From contig JAKFEY010000099.1 of the NCBI GenBank assembly GCA_036675475.1, forward strand, positions 1 through 64,000: DNA of 64,000 bases. Direction: 5' to 3'. Each line of letters starts with the position of its first letter. Position 1 is the first letter of the stretch. The notes under the pieces are model-generated. The model was not told where the DNA came from and made no database searches. It saw only the letters and a program-made list of their open reading frames with translations. The position numbers and the translations under genes are program-made. The DNA is from JALYRV01 sp036675475 (GTDB lineage Bacteria; Acidobacteriota; Vicinamibacteria; Vicinamibacterales; SCN-69-37). This document shows positions 1 to 8,808 of the stretch, one piece after another.

Positions 1-120
1 CGCAACGACGCCGACGGTGACGATCTGCTCTGTCTCCACCGGCGCCGGGCGAGGGGCGCACGCAACGGCCGCCAGACAGGCGGCCGCCAACACGACCCAG
101 ACGCGGATCCGTCCGGGCAT
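1..120 (-). CDS. lipoprotein, N-terminal part only (runs off the window)
   Basis: Only the first 40 codons are present; the gene continues beyond the left edge. The protein starts MPGRIRVWVV and has a hydrophobic stretch ending in AAVAC, which looks like a type II signal peptide with the lipid-modified Cys near residue 21. GAGAGG lies 6 nt before this ATG; an in-frame ATG at 144 is an alternative start. It follows the three small peptide genes on the same strand, so it may be the next gene of the maturase operon. No function can be assigned from this fragment. Confidence 0.6.
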   Translation of the reverse strand, partial: MPGRIRVWVVLAAACLAAVACAPRPAPVETEQIVTVGVVA

Positions 121-158
121 GGGCGCCCTCTCGATGTGCGACATGCCTGCTTGTGTCC

Positions 159-257
159 TTACTTCCGCGTCGTCTCGGGTGGCACGTCCATCACCCACGG
201 GCAGACGTTGGCGGCGACACGCGATGTGGAGGCCTTGGCAATCACTGTAATTTTCAT
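159..257 (-). CDS. putative RiPP precursor peptide (copy 3)
   Basis: This 32-residue ORF starts MKITVIAKAS and ends in AANVCPWVMDVPPETTRK. AGGAG lies 6 nt before the ATG, a good ribosome binding site. Thirteen consecutive residues (ANVCPWVMDVPPE) are identical in the neighbouring peptide at 288-389, while the N-terminal and extreme C-terminal residues differ, which is the pattern of a conserved core with variable ends. It lies in line behind a radical SAM/SPASM gene, the usual partner of such substrates. Trp, Cys and Asp in the core are candidate modification sites; the chemistry is inference. Confidence 0.7.
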   Translation of the reverse strand: MKITVIAKASTSRVAANVCPWVMDVPPETTRK

Positions 258-287
258 GATCAACTCCTGTGGGCTGTTAATCGCGCG

Positions 288-389
288 TTACTTGCCGTTG
301 TTCTCGGGCGGAACGTCCATGACCCACGGGCAGACGTTTGCGCCGATATTCTTTCCACCCTTGCTGACGACTTTGATGTTGAGCTTCAT
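288..389 (-). CDS. putative RiPP precursor peptide (copy 2)
   Basis: This 33-residue ORF starts MKLNIKVVSKGGKN and ends in ANVCPWVMDVPPENNGK. GAGGAG lies 9 nt before the ATG. It shares the exact core ANVCPWVMDVPPE with the peptide at 159-257, and the two genes are separated by only 30 bp, so they look like a tandem duplication whose core has been held constant. No cysteine other than the core Cys is present. The position downstream of the radical SAM gene on the same strand supports a maturase-substrate relationship; this remains inference. Confidence 0.7.
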   Translation of the reverse strand: MKLNIKVVSKGGKNIGANVCPWVMDVPPENNGK

Positions 390-428
390 GACTGATGTCT
401 CCTCTGTCTCTGGTTATGCGAACGGCGG

Positions 429-518
429 TTAGCGGAGCTGATCGACGGGAACGTCGACGAGCCAGGGGCGGAGGATTCCAGCCTTCGGTTTGCCAGTGCC
501 TTTTTTGTGCTTGGTCAT
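429..518 (-). CDS. putative RiPP precursor peptide (divergent copy 1)
   Basis: This 29-residue peptide starts MTKHKKGTGKPKAG, a very basic leader, and ends in ILRPWLVDVPVDQLR. It keeps the PW-x-x-DVP signature of the two downstream peptides but lacks their Cys. AGGA lies 9 nt before this ATG; a second in-frame ATG at 524 has only a 3-nt spacing to the same site. It is the gene closest to the maturase, 72 bp after its stop codon. It could be a second substrate type or a modified-tail peptide; the assignment rests on the shared motif and position. Confidence 0.6.
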   Translation of the reverse strand: MTKHKKGTGKPKAGILRPWLVDVPVDQLR

Positions 519-562
519 GTGCATCTGTCCTTTGTTTGTGATCGAGTGGTGGTGCGTTGACA

Positions 563-585
563 TGGCGCGGGACCATCCCGCGCCA
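563..585 (-). promoter_or_regulatory. intercistronic hairpin between maturase and precursor genes
   Basis: A perfect 10-bp stem (TGGCGCGGGA with its complement) with a 3-nt loop begins 5 nt after the maturase stop codon. There is no T-run behind it on the minus strand, so it may act as an mRNA stability or processing element that lets the peptide genes be expressed more than the enzyme, rather than as a plain terminator. Confidence 0.5.
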
Positions 586-590
586 ATCTG

Positions 591-2003
591 TTAGGAGGCC
601 GCCTGCGCGGCCTTCATGGCCATGGCCTTGACGCCGGCCTCGAACAGGCCGATGTGGCAGTTGGGTTTCTGGATGTCGCCGAACTCGGCATGCGCGGCCG
701 TCGTGCAGCCGCCGGCGCAGACGGGAATGAACGCGCAGTCGCCGCATTCCTTCCACGCGGCCAGCGCGTCGTACTTGCTCGCCGTCTCGGCCTGCACGAC
801 GTCGCGCACGCCGTGGATGTTGCCCACCGACTGCTGCCGCTCGCCCGCGAAGCCCGGACACGCATAGAGCGCGCCCTCGGGCCCGATGGTGTGCGCGTTG
901 CGCTTGTGAATTTCGCACGGCCCCATGTGCACGCCGTCCATGGTGGGGAACCCGCGCTTCTGGGTTTCCTCCATGAGGTGAATCATCTGGTCGTCGACGA
1001 AATGACAGTTGTCGCAGACACTCGAGGCCTTGCCGCTGCCGATGCCCGAGCCGGCCGCCGTCATGCACGCGCCGCCGAGCGGCTTGCCGCTGTCGCCCAC
1101 CGCCATGAGCGGAATGATGTTCTTCGGCGGCGACGGCTTGATGACCGGCTTGAACGCCACGCGGGAGATGCGCGGCGCGAATTCCTGCTCGGCAAGAAAA
1201 TCCAGCAGCGCCGGATAACTGTCGACCGATGCCGCGTCGAAGTTGCCGCCAATGGAGATGCGCACCTTCGACGACACCTTCCGCACGTTCGCGATGATCT
1301 TGTCGAACGTGCCCTGGCCGCCGCGCAGCGGGCGCATGCGGTTGTGCGCCTCGCGATCGCCGTCGAGCGTGACCTTGATGCCATTCAGGCCATAGGGCGC
1401 GAGGCGATCGACGACCTCGTCAGTCAGCAGCAGCCCGTTCGTGATGACGTTGACGAGCATCTCGACGCCGCGCGCCTGCGTGACTTTCCACAGCTCCTCG
1501 GCCAGGAAATAGCACACCGGCAGGTTCAGCAGCGGCTCGCCGCCAAACAGCGTCAGCACGAAACGCGACGGCTTCACGGCGTCGAGACGCGTTTCGACCC
1601 ACGCCACGAGCTCCGCGGCGCGCTCGAGCGACATCTTCGTCGCGTTCTTGTTGTAGTCGCCGTGGTCGCCCTGGATGCAGTAGTCGCACGCGAAGTTGCA
1701 CTGCAGCGTCGTCAGCACGGTGATGCGCAGCTGGCTGGTGTCTTCGCGCACGTCGCGGAAAAATTGTTCGAGCTTCGCGCGCTCCGTTGTGCGATCGGGC
1801 ACCAGAAACCCATGCTCGGCGAGCGACTCGAGCGCCTGCCGCTCGTCATCGCTCAGGCTGTCGGAGGGCCGCTCGGCCGCCTGCGCGAGCAGTGACGCCA
1901 CGTCGGTGGAGACCATCAGCTGCGCATCGGTGAAGGTGTTCATCAGGAACACCTCGTCGCGGCCGGGCACCGGCACCTGCACGTTGAACATCGATGGCTG
2001 CAT
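591..2003 (-). CDS. radical SAM/SPASM peptide maturase
   Basis: This 470-residue protein has the radical SAM cluster motif CNFACDYC (Cys 102, 106, 109) in the order CxxxCxxC. Its Cys-rich C-terminal third includes CDNCHF, GPCEIH, ACPGF, CGDC, CAGGC and NCHIG, typical of SPASM or twitch auxiliary Fe-S clusters. The first 90 residues, starting MQPSMFNVQV and including NTFTDAQLMVS, resemble the N-terminal segment of peptide-modifying SPASM enzymes. The start at 2003 is chosen because AGGAG lies 8 nt upstream; an in-frame ATG at 2024 has no such site. The three small peptide genes that follow are its probable substrates. Confidence 0.85.
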   Translation of the reverse strand: MQPSMFNVQVPVPGRDEVFLMNTFTDAQLMVSTDVASLLAQAAERPSDSLSDDERQALESLAEHGFLVPDRTTERAKLEQFFRDVREDTSQLRITVLTTLQCNFACDYCIQGDHGDYNKNATKMSLERAAELVAWVETRLDAVKPSRFVLTLFGGEPLLNLPVCYFLAEELWKVTQARGVEMLVNVITNGLLLTDEVVDRLAPYGLNGIKVTLDGDREAHNRMRPLRGGQGTFDKIIANVRKVSSKVRISIGGNFDAASVDSYPALLDFLAEQEFAPRISRVAFKPVIKPSPPKNIIPLMAVGDSGKPLGGACMTAAGSGIGSGKASSVCDNCHFVDDQMIHLMEETQKRGFPTMDGVHMGPCEIHKRNAHTIGPEGALYACPGFAGERQQSVGNIHGVRDVVQAETASKYDALAAWKECGDCAFIPVCAGGCTTAAHAEFGDIQKPNCHIGLFEAGVKAMAMKAAQAAS

Positions 2004-2395
2004 TACACAAACTCCTGAACACATCGGGACAGACCACGGCCTGACCCTGTCAAGCGCACACAGACACCTCGAGCATGCCCATGGCAGGCAGCGGAGGGGA
2101 ACGGCACACGCGGGATGAATCGGCCCGGAACGGGCCGGCGGATTAACAGTGCAACCGGCGTTCCGGCTTCGGAACGCGCGCCGGCGGCACTGCGCAGAAG
2201 GGGGAGCACTCGCGCCATGCGGTCGCTAAAGTGATGAAAAGACGAGAGTACGTCGATCGGCCCGTGCAGCAATTCCGGGGGCTGGCGGGCCTCGGCCGAC
2301 GCGCCACTATACGCCAGATCGGCCAACCAGCCGACCGTACGGCCAATGGATTAGCCGAACTGTAAACCCGTGTGAAAAACAGGCACGACCCTGTC
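2004..2395. other. 392-bp non-coding stretch upstream of the maturase operon
   Basis: I see no convincing gene here. It holds two perfect hairpins, at 2121-2137 (7-bp stem, 3-nt loop) and 2158-2177 (8-bp stem, GCTT loop), neither followed by a T-run. On the minus strand there is a weak -10-like TATAGT at 2306-2311. I looked for a -24/-12 sigma-54 promoter because an NtrC-type gene lies just upstream and found none. Confidence 0.5.
2158..2177. repeat. perfect hairpin, 8-bp stem
   Basis: GCGTTCCG and its complement flank a GCTT tetraloop. It lies in the gap between the NtrC-type regulator and the maturase, about 220 bp after the regulator stop, and could end that transcript or be a remnant REP-like element. 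Confidence 0.4.
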
Positions 2396-3781
<1,386 letters not shown>

Positions 3782-3822
3782 GGCTGCTGGGGCCAGTCCC
3801 CCTAAGGATACCTGACCTGCGA

Positions 3823-3828
3823 TACCAT
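3823..3828 (+). promoter_or_regulatory. putative -10 box of a leaderless lpdA transcript
   Basis: TACCAT ends 8 nt before the GTG start of lpdA and no Shine-Dalgarno is visible. The spacing matches several other genes in this window. No clear -35 is seen. Confidence 0.35.
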
Positions 3829-3836
3829 CGCTTGTT

Positions 3837-5264
3837 GTGAGCACCTACGACGTGGTTGTCATCGGGGCCGGCACGGGCGGCTATGTCGCCGCCATCAGGG
3901 CGGCGCAGCTCGGCCTGAAAGTGGCGGTCGTGGAAAAGCAGCCGTCGCTCGGCGGCACGTGCCTGAACTGGGGCTGCATTCCCACCAAGGCGCTGCTCGA
4001 GCACGCGCATGCGCTGAAAGTGGCGCAGGACGCGGCCGAGTGGGGCATCGACATCGGCGGCGCCACGCCGTCCATCAGCATGCCGAAGGTGCATGCCCGC
4101 AAGGACAAGGTCGTCAAGGGCCTGACCAAGGGCATCGAGTTCCTGTTCAAGAAGAACAAGATCGACTGGATTCGCGGCACCGGCCGCCTGGCCGGCAAGG
4201 GCAAGGTCGACGTCCAGCCCTTCGACTCCGCGCAGGGCAAGGGCGCGCAGACCCTCAACGCCAAGCACGTGATCGTGGCGACCGGATCACAGCCGCGCAG
4301 CGTGCCCGGCATCGAGATCGATCGCAAGACGATCATCACGAGCGACGAGGCCATTCATCTGCCCGAGGTGCCGAAGCGGCTGGCCATCATGGGCAGCGGC
4401 GCGGTTGGCGTCGAGTTCGCGTCCATCTTCCGGCGCTTCGGCAGCGACGTCACCATCATCGAGCTGCTGTCGCGCCTCGTGCCGGTTGAAGACGAGGCCG
4501 TGTCGGCGGAGCTCGAGAAGGTGTTCAGGAAGCAGGGCATCAAGGTGATGACCGGCACGAAGGCGACCGGCGCGAAAGCGGGCGCCGGCGGCGTGACGCT
4601 GACGCTCGAGAAGGACGGCAAGGTGTCGACTCTCGAAGTCGACAAGCTGCTCGTCGCGACGGGCCGCGGCCCGGTGACGGCGGGACTCGGCGCCGAGGAA
4701 GCCGGCCTCAAGCTCGAACGCGGCTACGTCAAGGTGTCGCCCGACTATTCGACCGGCGTGCCCGGCGTGTGGGCGATCGGCGATGTCATCACCTTCGACC
4801 AGCCCGGACATCCGCAGCTGGCGCATCTCTCGTCGGCCGAAGGCATCGTGCTCGCCGAGCGCATCGTGGGCCAGTCGCCGCCGGCGATCAACTACGACCA
4901 CGTGCCCGGCTGCACGTACTGCGATCCGGAGATCGGCAGCATCGGCCTCACCGAGCAGGAAGCGAAGAAGCGCGGCTTCGACGTCATCGTCGGCACGTTC
5001 CCGTTCGGCGTGCTCGGCCGCGCGAAGATCGCGGGCGAAACCGACGGCTTCGTGAAGATCGTGGCCGACAAGAAGTACGACGAGGTGCTCGGCGTGCACA
5101 TGATCGGGCCGCGCGCCACCGAACTGGTGGCCGCCGCCGGCATCGCGCTGCGCACTGAGTGCACCGTCGAGGAAATCATCCGCACCATCCATGCGCATCC
5201 GACGATGTCGGAGGCCATGGGGGAAGCCGCGCACGCCGTCCACGGCGGCGCCATCCATTCCTGA
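3837..5264 (+). CDS. lpdA: dihydrolipoyl dehydrogenase (E3)
   Basis: This 475-residue flavoprotein reoxidises the dihydrolipoyl arm of 2-oxoacid dehydrogenase complexes with NAD. It has the FAD-binding GAGTGGY near residue 10, the redox disulfide CLNWGC (Cys42 and Cys47), an NAD-binding GSGAVGVEFA and the C-terminal HAHPTMSEAMGEA with the catalytic His-Glu pair. The start is GTG. The E2 gene follows after 29 bp and lipB after that, so lipoylation and lipoate-dependent enzymes are grouped. Residues QPFDSAQGKGAQ near 126-138 look like an in-frame insertion relative to typical E3 sequences. Confidence 0.95.
   Translation: MSTYDVVVIGAGTGGYVAAIRAAQLGLKVAVVEKQPSLGGTCLNWGCIPTKALLEHAHALKVAQDAAEWGIDIGGATPSISMPKVHARKDKVVKGLTKGIEFLFKKNKIDWIRGTGRLAGKGKVDVQPFDSAQGKGAQTLNAKHVIVATGSQPRSVPGIEIDRKTIITSDEAIHLPEVPKRLAIMGSGAVGVEFASIFRRFGSDVTIIELLSRLVPVEDEAVSAELEKVFRKQGIKVMTGTKATGAKAGAGGVTLTLEKDGKVSTLEVDKLLVATGRGPVTAGLGAEEAGLKLERGYVKVSPDYSTGVPGVWAIGDVITFDQPGHPQLAHLSSAEGIVLAERIVGQSPPAINYDHVPGCTYCDPEIGSIGLTEQEAKKRGFDVIVGTFPFGVLGRAKIAGETDGFVKIVADKKYDEVLGVHMIGPRATELVAAAGIALRTECTVEEIIRTIHAHPTMSEAMGEAAHAVHGGAIHS
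4218..4241 (+). repeat. possible dispersed-repeat insert inside lpdA
   Basis: This 24-nt stretch encodes PFDSAQGK in a surface-loop region where E3 proteins are normally variable and short. Its bases begin CCCTTCGACTCC. From memory, similar coding repeats appear in unrelated proteins of several uncultured bacteria; only one copy is seen here, so the assignment is tentative. Confidence 0.3.
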
Positions 5265-5293
5265 TCGGCGACTGCCGAACGAGCTGAAGAGAT

Positions 5294-6592
5294 ATGGCCA
5301 ACGAAGTTCTCATGCCGCAAATGGGCGAGTCGATTGCCGAAGGCACGATCGTCCGCTGGATCAAGAAGGTGGGCGACGCCGTCGATCGCGACGAGCCGCT
5401 GTTCGAGATTTCCACCGACAAGGTGGACGCCGAAATTCCGTCGCCCTCGGCCGGCGTGGTGCTCGAGATCCGCGTCAAGGAAGGCGAGACTGTTCCCGTC
5501 AACAGTGTCGTGGCGGTGATTGGCGCGGCGGGGGAGAAGTCCTCCTCCGCAGCCCCGAGCGCTCCGGCTGCTACGGAGGACAAGCCGGCGGCTTCTCAGC
5601 CCACGGACACCAAACCCGCCGAAGCCACGGCCCCCGCAACCACTCAAGCCACGGCAGCCACCGCGCCCACGACCGTGGAGGAGCTGCGGCGCACGAAGTC
5701 GTCGCCGGTCGTCCGCAGGATTGCGGCGGAGAAGGGCATCGACATCACGACGCTGCAGGGCACCGGCATCAGCGGGCGGGTGACGAAGAAGGACATCCTT
5801 GGCGCGCCGGTCCCGACTGCCGCTCCGGCGGCTGCCGCGGCGTCCACGGGTAGCCCGGCGGGCAAGCCGGCCGCGCTCGGCACGCCCAGCATCCCGGCAT
5901 TCGCGCCCGGCGAGAACGTGCGCGTCGAGAAGATGTCGGTGATGCGCAAGAAGATTGCCGAGCACATGGTCTACAGCATGGCCACGTCGCCGCACGTCTA
6001 CAGCGTGTACGAGGTGGACTTCCACCGCATCTCGAAGCTGCGCGAGAAGCTCAAGGCCGAGTACGACGCCGCCGGCGCGAGGCTGACGTTCACGTCGTTC
6101 ATCGCGGCGGCCACCGTGGACGCCATCCGGCAGTTCCCGTTCGTCAACGCGTCGATCGACGGCGACACCATCATCTATAAGCGCGACATCAACCTCGGCA
6201 TCGCCGTCGCGCTCGACAACGGCCTGCTCGTGCCGGTGATCAGGAACGCCGACGAGCGCAACCTGCTGGGTATCAGCCGGTCGATTGCCGACCTCGCGGC
6301 GCGTGCGCGGTCGAAGAAGCTCAATCCCGAGGAAGTGCAGGGCGGCACGTTCACGATCACCAACCCGGGCATCTTCGGCGCGCTGTACGGACTGCCGGTC
6401 ATCAACCAGCCGCAGGTGGCCATTCTCGGCGTCGGCAGCATCGACAAGCGCCCCGTCGTGATCGACGACGCGATTGCGGTGCATCCGGTGTGTCACCTCA
6501 CGCTCGGCTACGATCACCGGCTGATTGACGGCGCCGAAGCCGGCAAGTTCCTCGCGTATCTCAAGGAGCGGCTCGAGAACTTCGAAGCCTAG
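5294..6592 (+). CDS. dihydrolipoamide acyltransferase (E2 of a 2-oxoacid dehydrogenase)
   Basis: The 432-residue protein has an N-terminal lipoyl domain with the lipoyl Lys in EISTDKVDAE (about residue 43), an Ala/Pro/Thr-rich linker, a peripheral-subunit-binding domain around SSPVVRRIAAEKGID, a second linker, and the acyltransferase domain ending with the catalytic HRLIDGAEAG. GAAGAG precedes the ATG closely. The acyl specificity (acetyl, succinyl or branched-chain) cannot be read from sequence alone, and no E1 gene is present nearby. It forms a unit with lpdA and lipB. Confidence 0.9.
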   Translation: MANEVLMPQMGESIAEGTIVRWIKKVGDAVDRDEPLFEISTDKVDAEIPSPSAGVVLEIRVKEGETVPVNSVVAVIGAAGEKSSSAAPSAPAATEDKPAASQPTDTKPAEATAPATTQATAATAPTTVEELRRTKSSPVVRRIAAEKGIDITTLQGTGISGRVTKKDILGAPVPTAAPAAAAASTGSPAGKPAALGTPSIPAFAPGENVRVEKMSVMRKKIAEHMVYSMATSPHVYSVYEVDFHRISKLREKLKAEYDAAGARLTFTSFIAAATVDAIRQFPFVNASIDGDTIIYKRDINLGIAVALDNGLLVPVIRNADERNLLGISRSIADLAARARSKKLNPEEVQGGTFTITNPGIFGALYGLPVINQPQVAILGVGSIDKRPVVIDDAIAVHPVCHLTLGYDHRLIDGAEAGKFLAYLKERLENFEA

Positions 6593-6620
6593 GTTGCTGG
6601 CTGTTGGTTGCTGGTTGTTG
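6593..6620 (+). repeat. heptad tandem repeat upstream of lipB
   Basis: Four 7-bp units (GTTGCTG, GCTGTTG, GTTGCTG, GTTGTTG) start directly after the E2 stop codon and end 8 nt before the proposed lipB start. Related units, in both orientations, recur at 47208-47309. Confidence 0.6.
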
Positions 6621-6628
6621 GTGAACGC

Positions 6629-7261
6629 GTGGAGGTCAGGAGACTCGGCACGGTCGGCTATCAGGACGCGCTCGACCTCCAGGCCGATCTCGTCGAGCAG
6701 CGCCGGCGCGACGAGATCGGCGACGTGCTGCTGCTGCTCGAGCATCCGCCCGTCATCACCCTGGGCGTGAAGGCGCGCAACACGCGCACCAACATTCTCG
6801 CCACCGACGCGCAGCTGGCCGCCGAAGGCGTTGGTCTGTTTCAGTCGGGCCGCGGCGGCGACGTGACCTATCACGGTCCCGGGCAGCTGGTCGGCTATCC
6901 CATCTTCAACCTCAATCCCCACCGGCGCGACGTCCACAAGTACGTGCGCGACATCGAGCAGGCGCTCATCGACGCGGTGGCGGCGTTCGGGATCACCGCC
7001 GGGCGCGTGCCCGGTCTCACGGGGATCTGGGTGGACCAGAACAAGCTCGCGGCGATTGGCGTGCGCATCTCCCGCTGGATCACCAGCCACGGCTTCGCGC
7101 TGAACGTCGCCACCAACCTCTCCCATTTCGACCTCATCGTGCCCTGCGGCATCCAGGACCGCGGCGTCACCTCGATGGACCGCCTGCTGGGACGCGACGT
7201 GCCCATGGCCGAGGTCGAATCCGCAGTGGAACTCGCGTTCCGGAACGTCTTCCGGGAATAA
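6629..7261 (+). CDS. lipB: octanoyltransferase
   Basis: This 210-residue enzyme transfers octanoyl groups from acyl carrier protein to lipoyl domains, such as that of the E2 encoded just upstream. It has the family motif RGGDVTYHGPGQLVGYP and the region SHGFALNV, followed by PCGIQDRGVTS with the catalytic Cys. The GTG at 6629 is chosen because it begins right where homology to LipB begins (VEVRRLGTVGYQ) and keeps the heptad repeat outside the gene. A TTG at 6608 inside the repeat is the alternative. Confidence 0.9.
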   Translation: MEVRRLGTVGYQDALDLQADLVEQRRRDEIGDVLLLLEHPPVITLGVKARNTRTNILATDAQLAAEGVGLFQSGRGGDVTYHGPGQLVGYPIFNLNPHRRDVHKYVRDIEQALIDAVAAFGITAGRVPGLTGIWVDQNKLAAIGVRISRWITSHGFALNVATNLSHFDLIVPCGIQDRGVTSMDRLLGRDVPMAEVESAVELAFRNVFRE

Positions 7262-7300
7262 AGCGGCGCCCCCACGTGTTCTCACTAGTGGAGGCCCTGA

Positions 7301-7912
7301 ATGTTCAAATCGGAGCTCGATCAGGAGCTGATCGGGCGGCTGCAGCGGCGTGAGAAGGATGCGGCGGATCAGCTGGCGCGGATTTACGGGCCGATGATTC
7401 ACCAGCTCGCGTTCCGCTACATGAAGAGCTGGGAAGACGCCGAGGAAGTGGCCCAGGACGTCATGATGAAGGTCGTGCGCCGCATCGAGGCGTTCCGCGG
7501 CGATTCCGCGCTCTCGTCGTGGATTTACCGGATCACGTTCAACACCGCCATGTCGCGGCTGCGCAACTCGAAATATTCGCGCCCGCTCGAAGTGCTGCAG
7601 GCCGATCTCACGAAGGATGCCTCCGCGCCCGAGCCGTTTGACGTGCCCGACTGGTCAGGGCTGGGCGACGACGCGGTGATGCGCGCGCAGCTGCGCGACG
7701 CGCTCGCGCAGGCGCTGACGGAGCTGCCCGACGTGTACCGCGTGCCGGTGGTGCTGCGCGACATCCAGGGCCTGAGCACGGAAGAAGCGAGTCAGGTGCT
7801 GAAGGTGAAGACGCAGACGCTGAAGTCGCGCCTGCACCGCGGCCGCATGATGCTGCGCGAGCGGCTCAGCGAGTTTTCCGACGGGCTGGTGCTGCACAGA
7901 CAGGCGGCGTAG
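7301..7912 (+). CDS. ECF-type RNA polymerase sigma factor
   Basis: The 203-residue protein has a sigma-2 region (DQLARIYGPMIHQLAF through EEVAQDVMMKV and the -10 recognition helix with SSWIYRITFNTA) and a sigma-4 region (LPDVYRVPVVLRDIQG, STEEASQVL, LKSRLHRGR). GGAGG lies 6 nt before the ATG, one of the few strong ribosome binding sites here. No anti-sigma factor gene is adjacent: the next gene is convergent. Group and target promoters are unknown. Confidence 0.9.
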   Translation: MFKSELDQELIGRLQRREKDAADQLARIYGPMIHQLAFRYMKSWEDAEEVAQDVMMKVVRRIEAFRGDSALSSWIYRITFNTAMSRLRNSKYSRPLEVLQADLTKDASAPEPFDVPDWSGLGDDAVMRAQLRDALAQALTELPDVYRVPVVLRDIQGLSTEEASQVLKVKTQTLKSRLHRGRMMLRERLSEFSDGLVLHRQAA

Positions 7913-7918
7913 GCGGAC

Positions 7919-7938
7919 CGCAGGCCTAAAGGCCTGCG
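7919..7938. terminator. hairpin between convergent genes
   Basis: A perfect 8-bp stem (CGCAGGCC) with TAAA loop lies between the sigma-factor stop and the end of the convergent MDH-like gene. The TAG stop of the latter is formed inside it. No T-run follows, so it may be a bidirectional terminator or a REP-like element. Confidence 0.45.
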
Positions 7939-8792
7939 CTACACGCGTTGTCGAATTCGACCTGTTCTCTTGACGAGAGGGCAGGTCGATTTACTTTAAG
8001 GATGCTGCCGCGCGTGAAGGTCACAGGGACTGCGGCGGCGAGGCCGCGGGGCAGCACGGTGCCGTCGCCGGTGACGGTGCAGGTGAACTCGCGGCGCGAG
8101 CCGTCGGCGAAGGCTTCGGCGACGCGGGCCGCGGCGGCGCCGAGCGCGGTGGGTCCTGGCGGCCACAGGCCTTTCGCGCGATCGGCAATCGCGACGCGCT
8201 GCGGCTGCGGAAGCACATGCTCGAGCGGCGAGCCATCAGCCACCGCGGCGCTCCATCCGATCACGATGCGTGAGGGCGGCCGGCCGTACGCATGCAGATG
8301 CACGCCGGTAGCCGATCGATCGCACGCGATCGCGGCAAGCGCGCGAAGCGCGCCCTCGAGCGCGATGGGCGCCGAGCCGGCCATGCGAGAGGCCGGCACC
8401 TTCAACTCGCGATGCGCCGCTTCGATCAGCCACAGCTGATTCGCGCCCGCGAACAGGATCGGCGCGACGCCAATCATCGGCAGCAGGCGCGCCAGCATCG
8501 AGAGCGCGGCGTCGCCTTCCCATTCCGCGCCGCCCATGCGATCGGCAATCACGACGACCGACGCACCCGCCGCGGCGTCGAGTGACGTGTGCCCGCTGAG
8601 CCTCGTGTCGTACCCGTCGACGGGCCCCGCCTGCCTGATGTCGAGCGCCTTGCCCTCCGCAACATTTCTGCCGGGCGGCGCTTCGGACGCGGGACCTTCC
8701 TCAATCATCCGGATATCGCGAAACCGCTCGCGCGAGGCCGCGCGTTGAGCGATCGCGCCGGCCGTGTCGCCGGCTCCGATGATGACGAGCAT
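7926..8792 (-). CDS. malate/lactate dehydrogenase-like protein, active site degenerate
   Basis: The 288-residue protein begins with a Rossmann motif (IIGAGDTAG) and keeps the family stretch AEGKALDIRQAGPVDGYD, so it belongs to the malate/lactate dehydrogenase superfamily. The catalytic GGHGD histidine motif is not recognisable; the equivalent region reads VHLHAYGRPPSR, and the substrate-binding Arg loop is also unclear. It may have a changed substrate or no dehydrogenase activity. It starts 15 bp from the divergent SDR and shares an overlapping -10 region with it. Confidence 0.65.
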   Translation of the reverse strand: MLVIIGAGDTAGAIAQRAASRERFRDIRMIEEGPASEAPPGRNVAEGKALDIRQAGPVDGYDTRLSGHTSLDAAAGASVVVIADRMGGAEWEGDAALSMLARLLPMIGVAPILFAGANQLWLIEAAHRELKVPASRMAGSAPIALEGALRALAAIACDRSATGVHLHAYGRPPSRIVIGWSAAVADGSPLEHVLPQPQRVAIADRAKGLWPPGPTALGAAAARVAEAFADGSRREFTCTVTGDGTVLPRGLAAAVPVTFTRGSILKVNRPALSSREQVEFDNACSAGL

Positions 8793-8801
8793 GGGAGGTC
8801 A

Positions 8802-8808
8802 TATTCTA
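8802..8808. promoter_or_regulatory. overlapping divergent -10 boxes
   Basis: TATTCT on the plus strand (8802-8807) and TAGAAT on the minus strand (8803-8808) overlap in the 15-bp gap between two divergent genes. The plus box is 6 nt before an in-frame ATG at 8814 and the minus box is 10 nt before the ATG at 8792. Confidence 0.4.

Noticed and set aside
2004..2395. Sigma-54 (-24/-12) promoter for the maturase operon
   Set aside because: No TGGCAC-N5-TTGC-like sequence was found on the minus strand in this gap.
4892..7402. 836-codon minus-strand open frame opposite lpdA, E2 and lipB
   Set aside because: Same shadow pattern; it covers the intergenic repeat and shows no recognisable domain.
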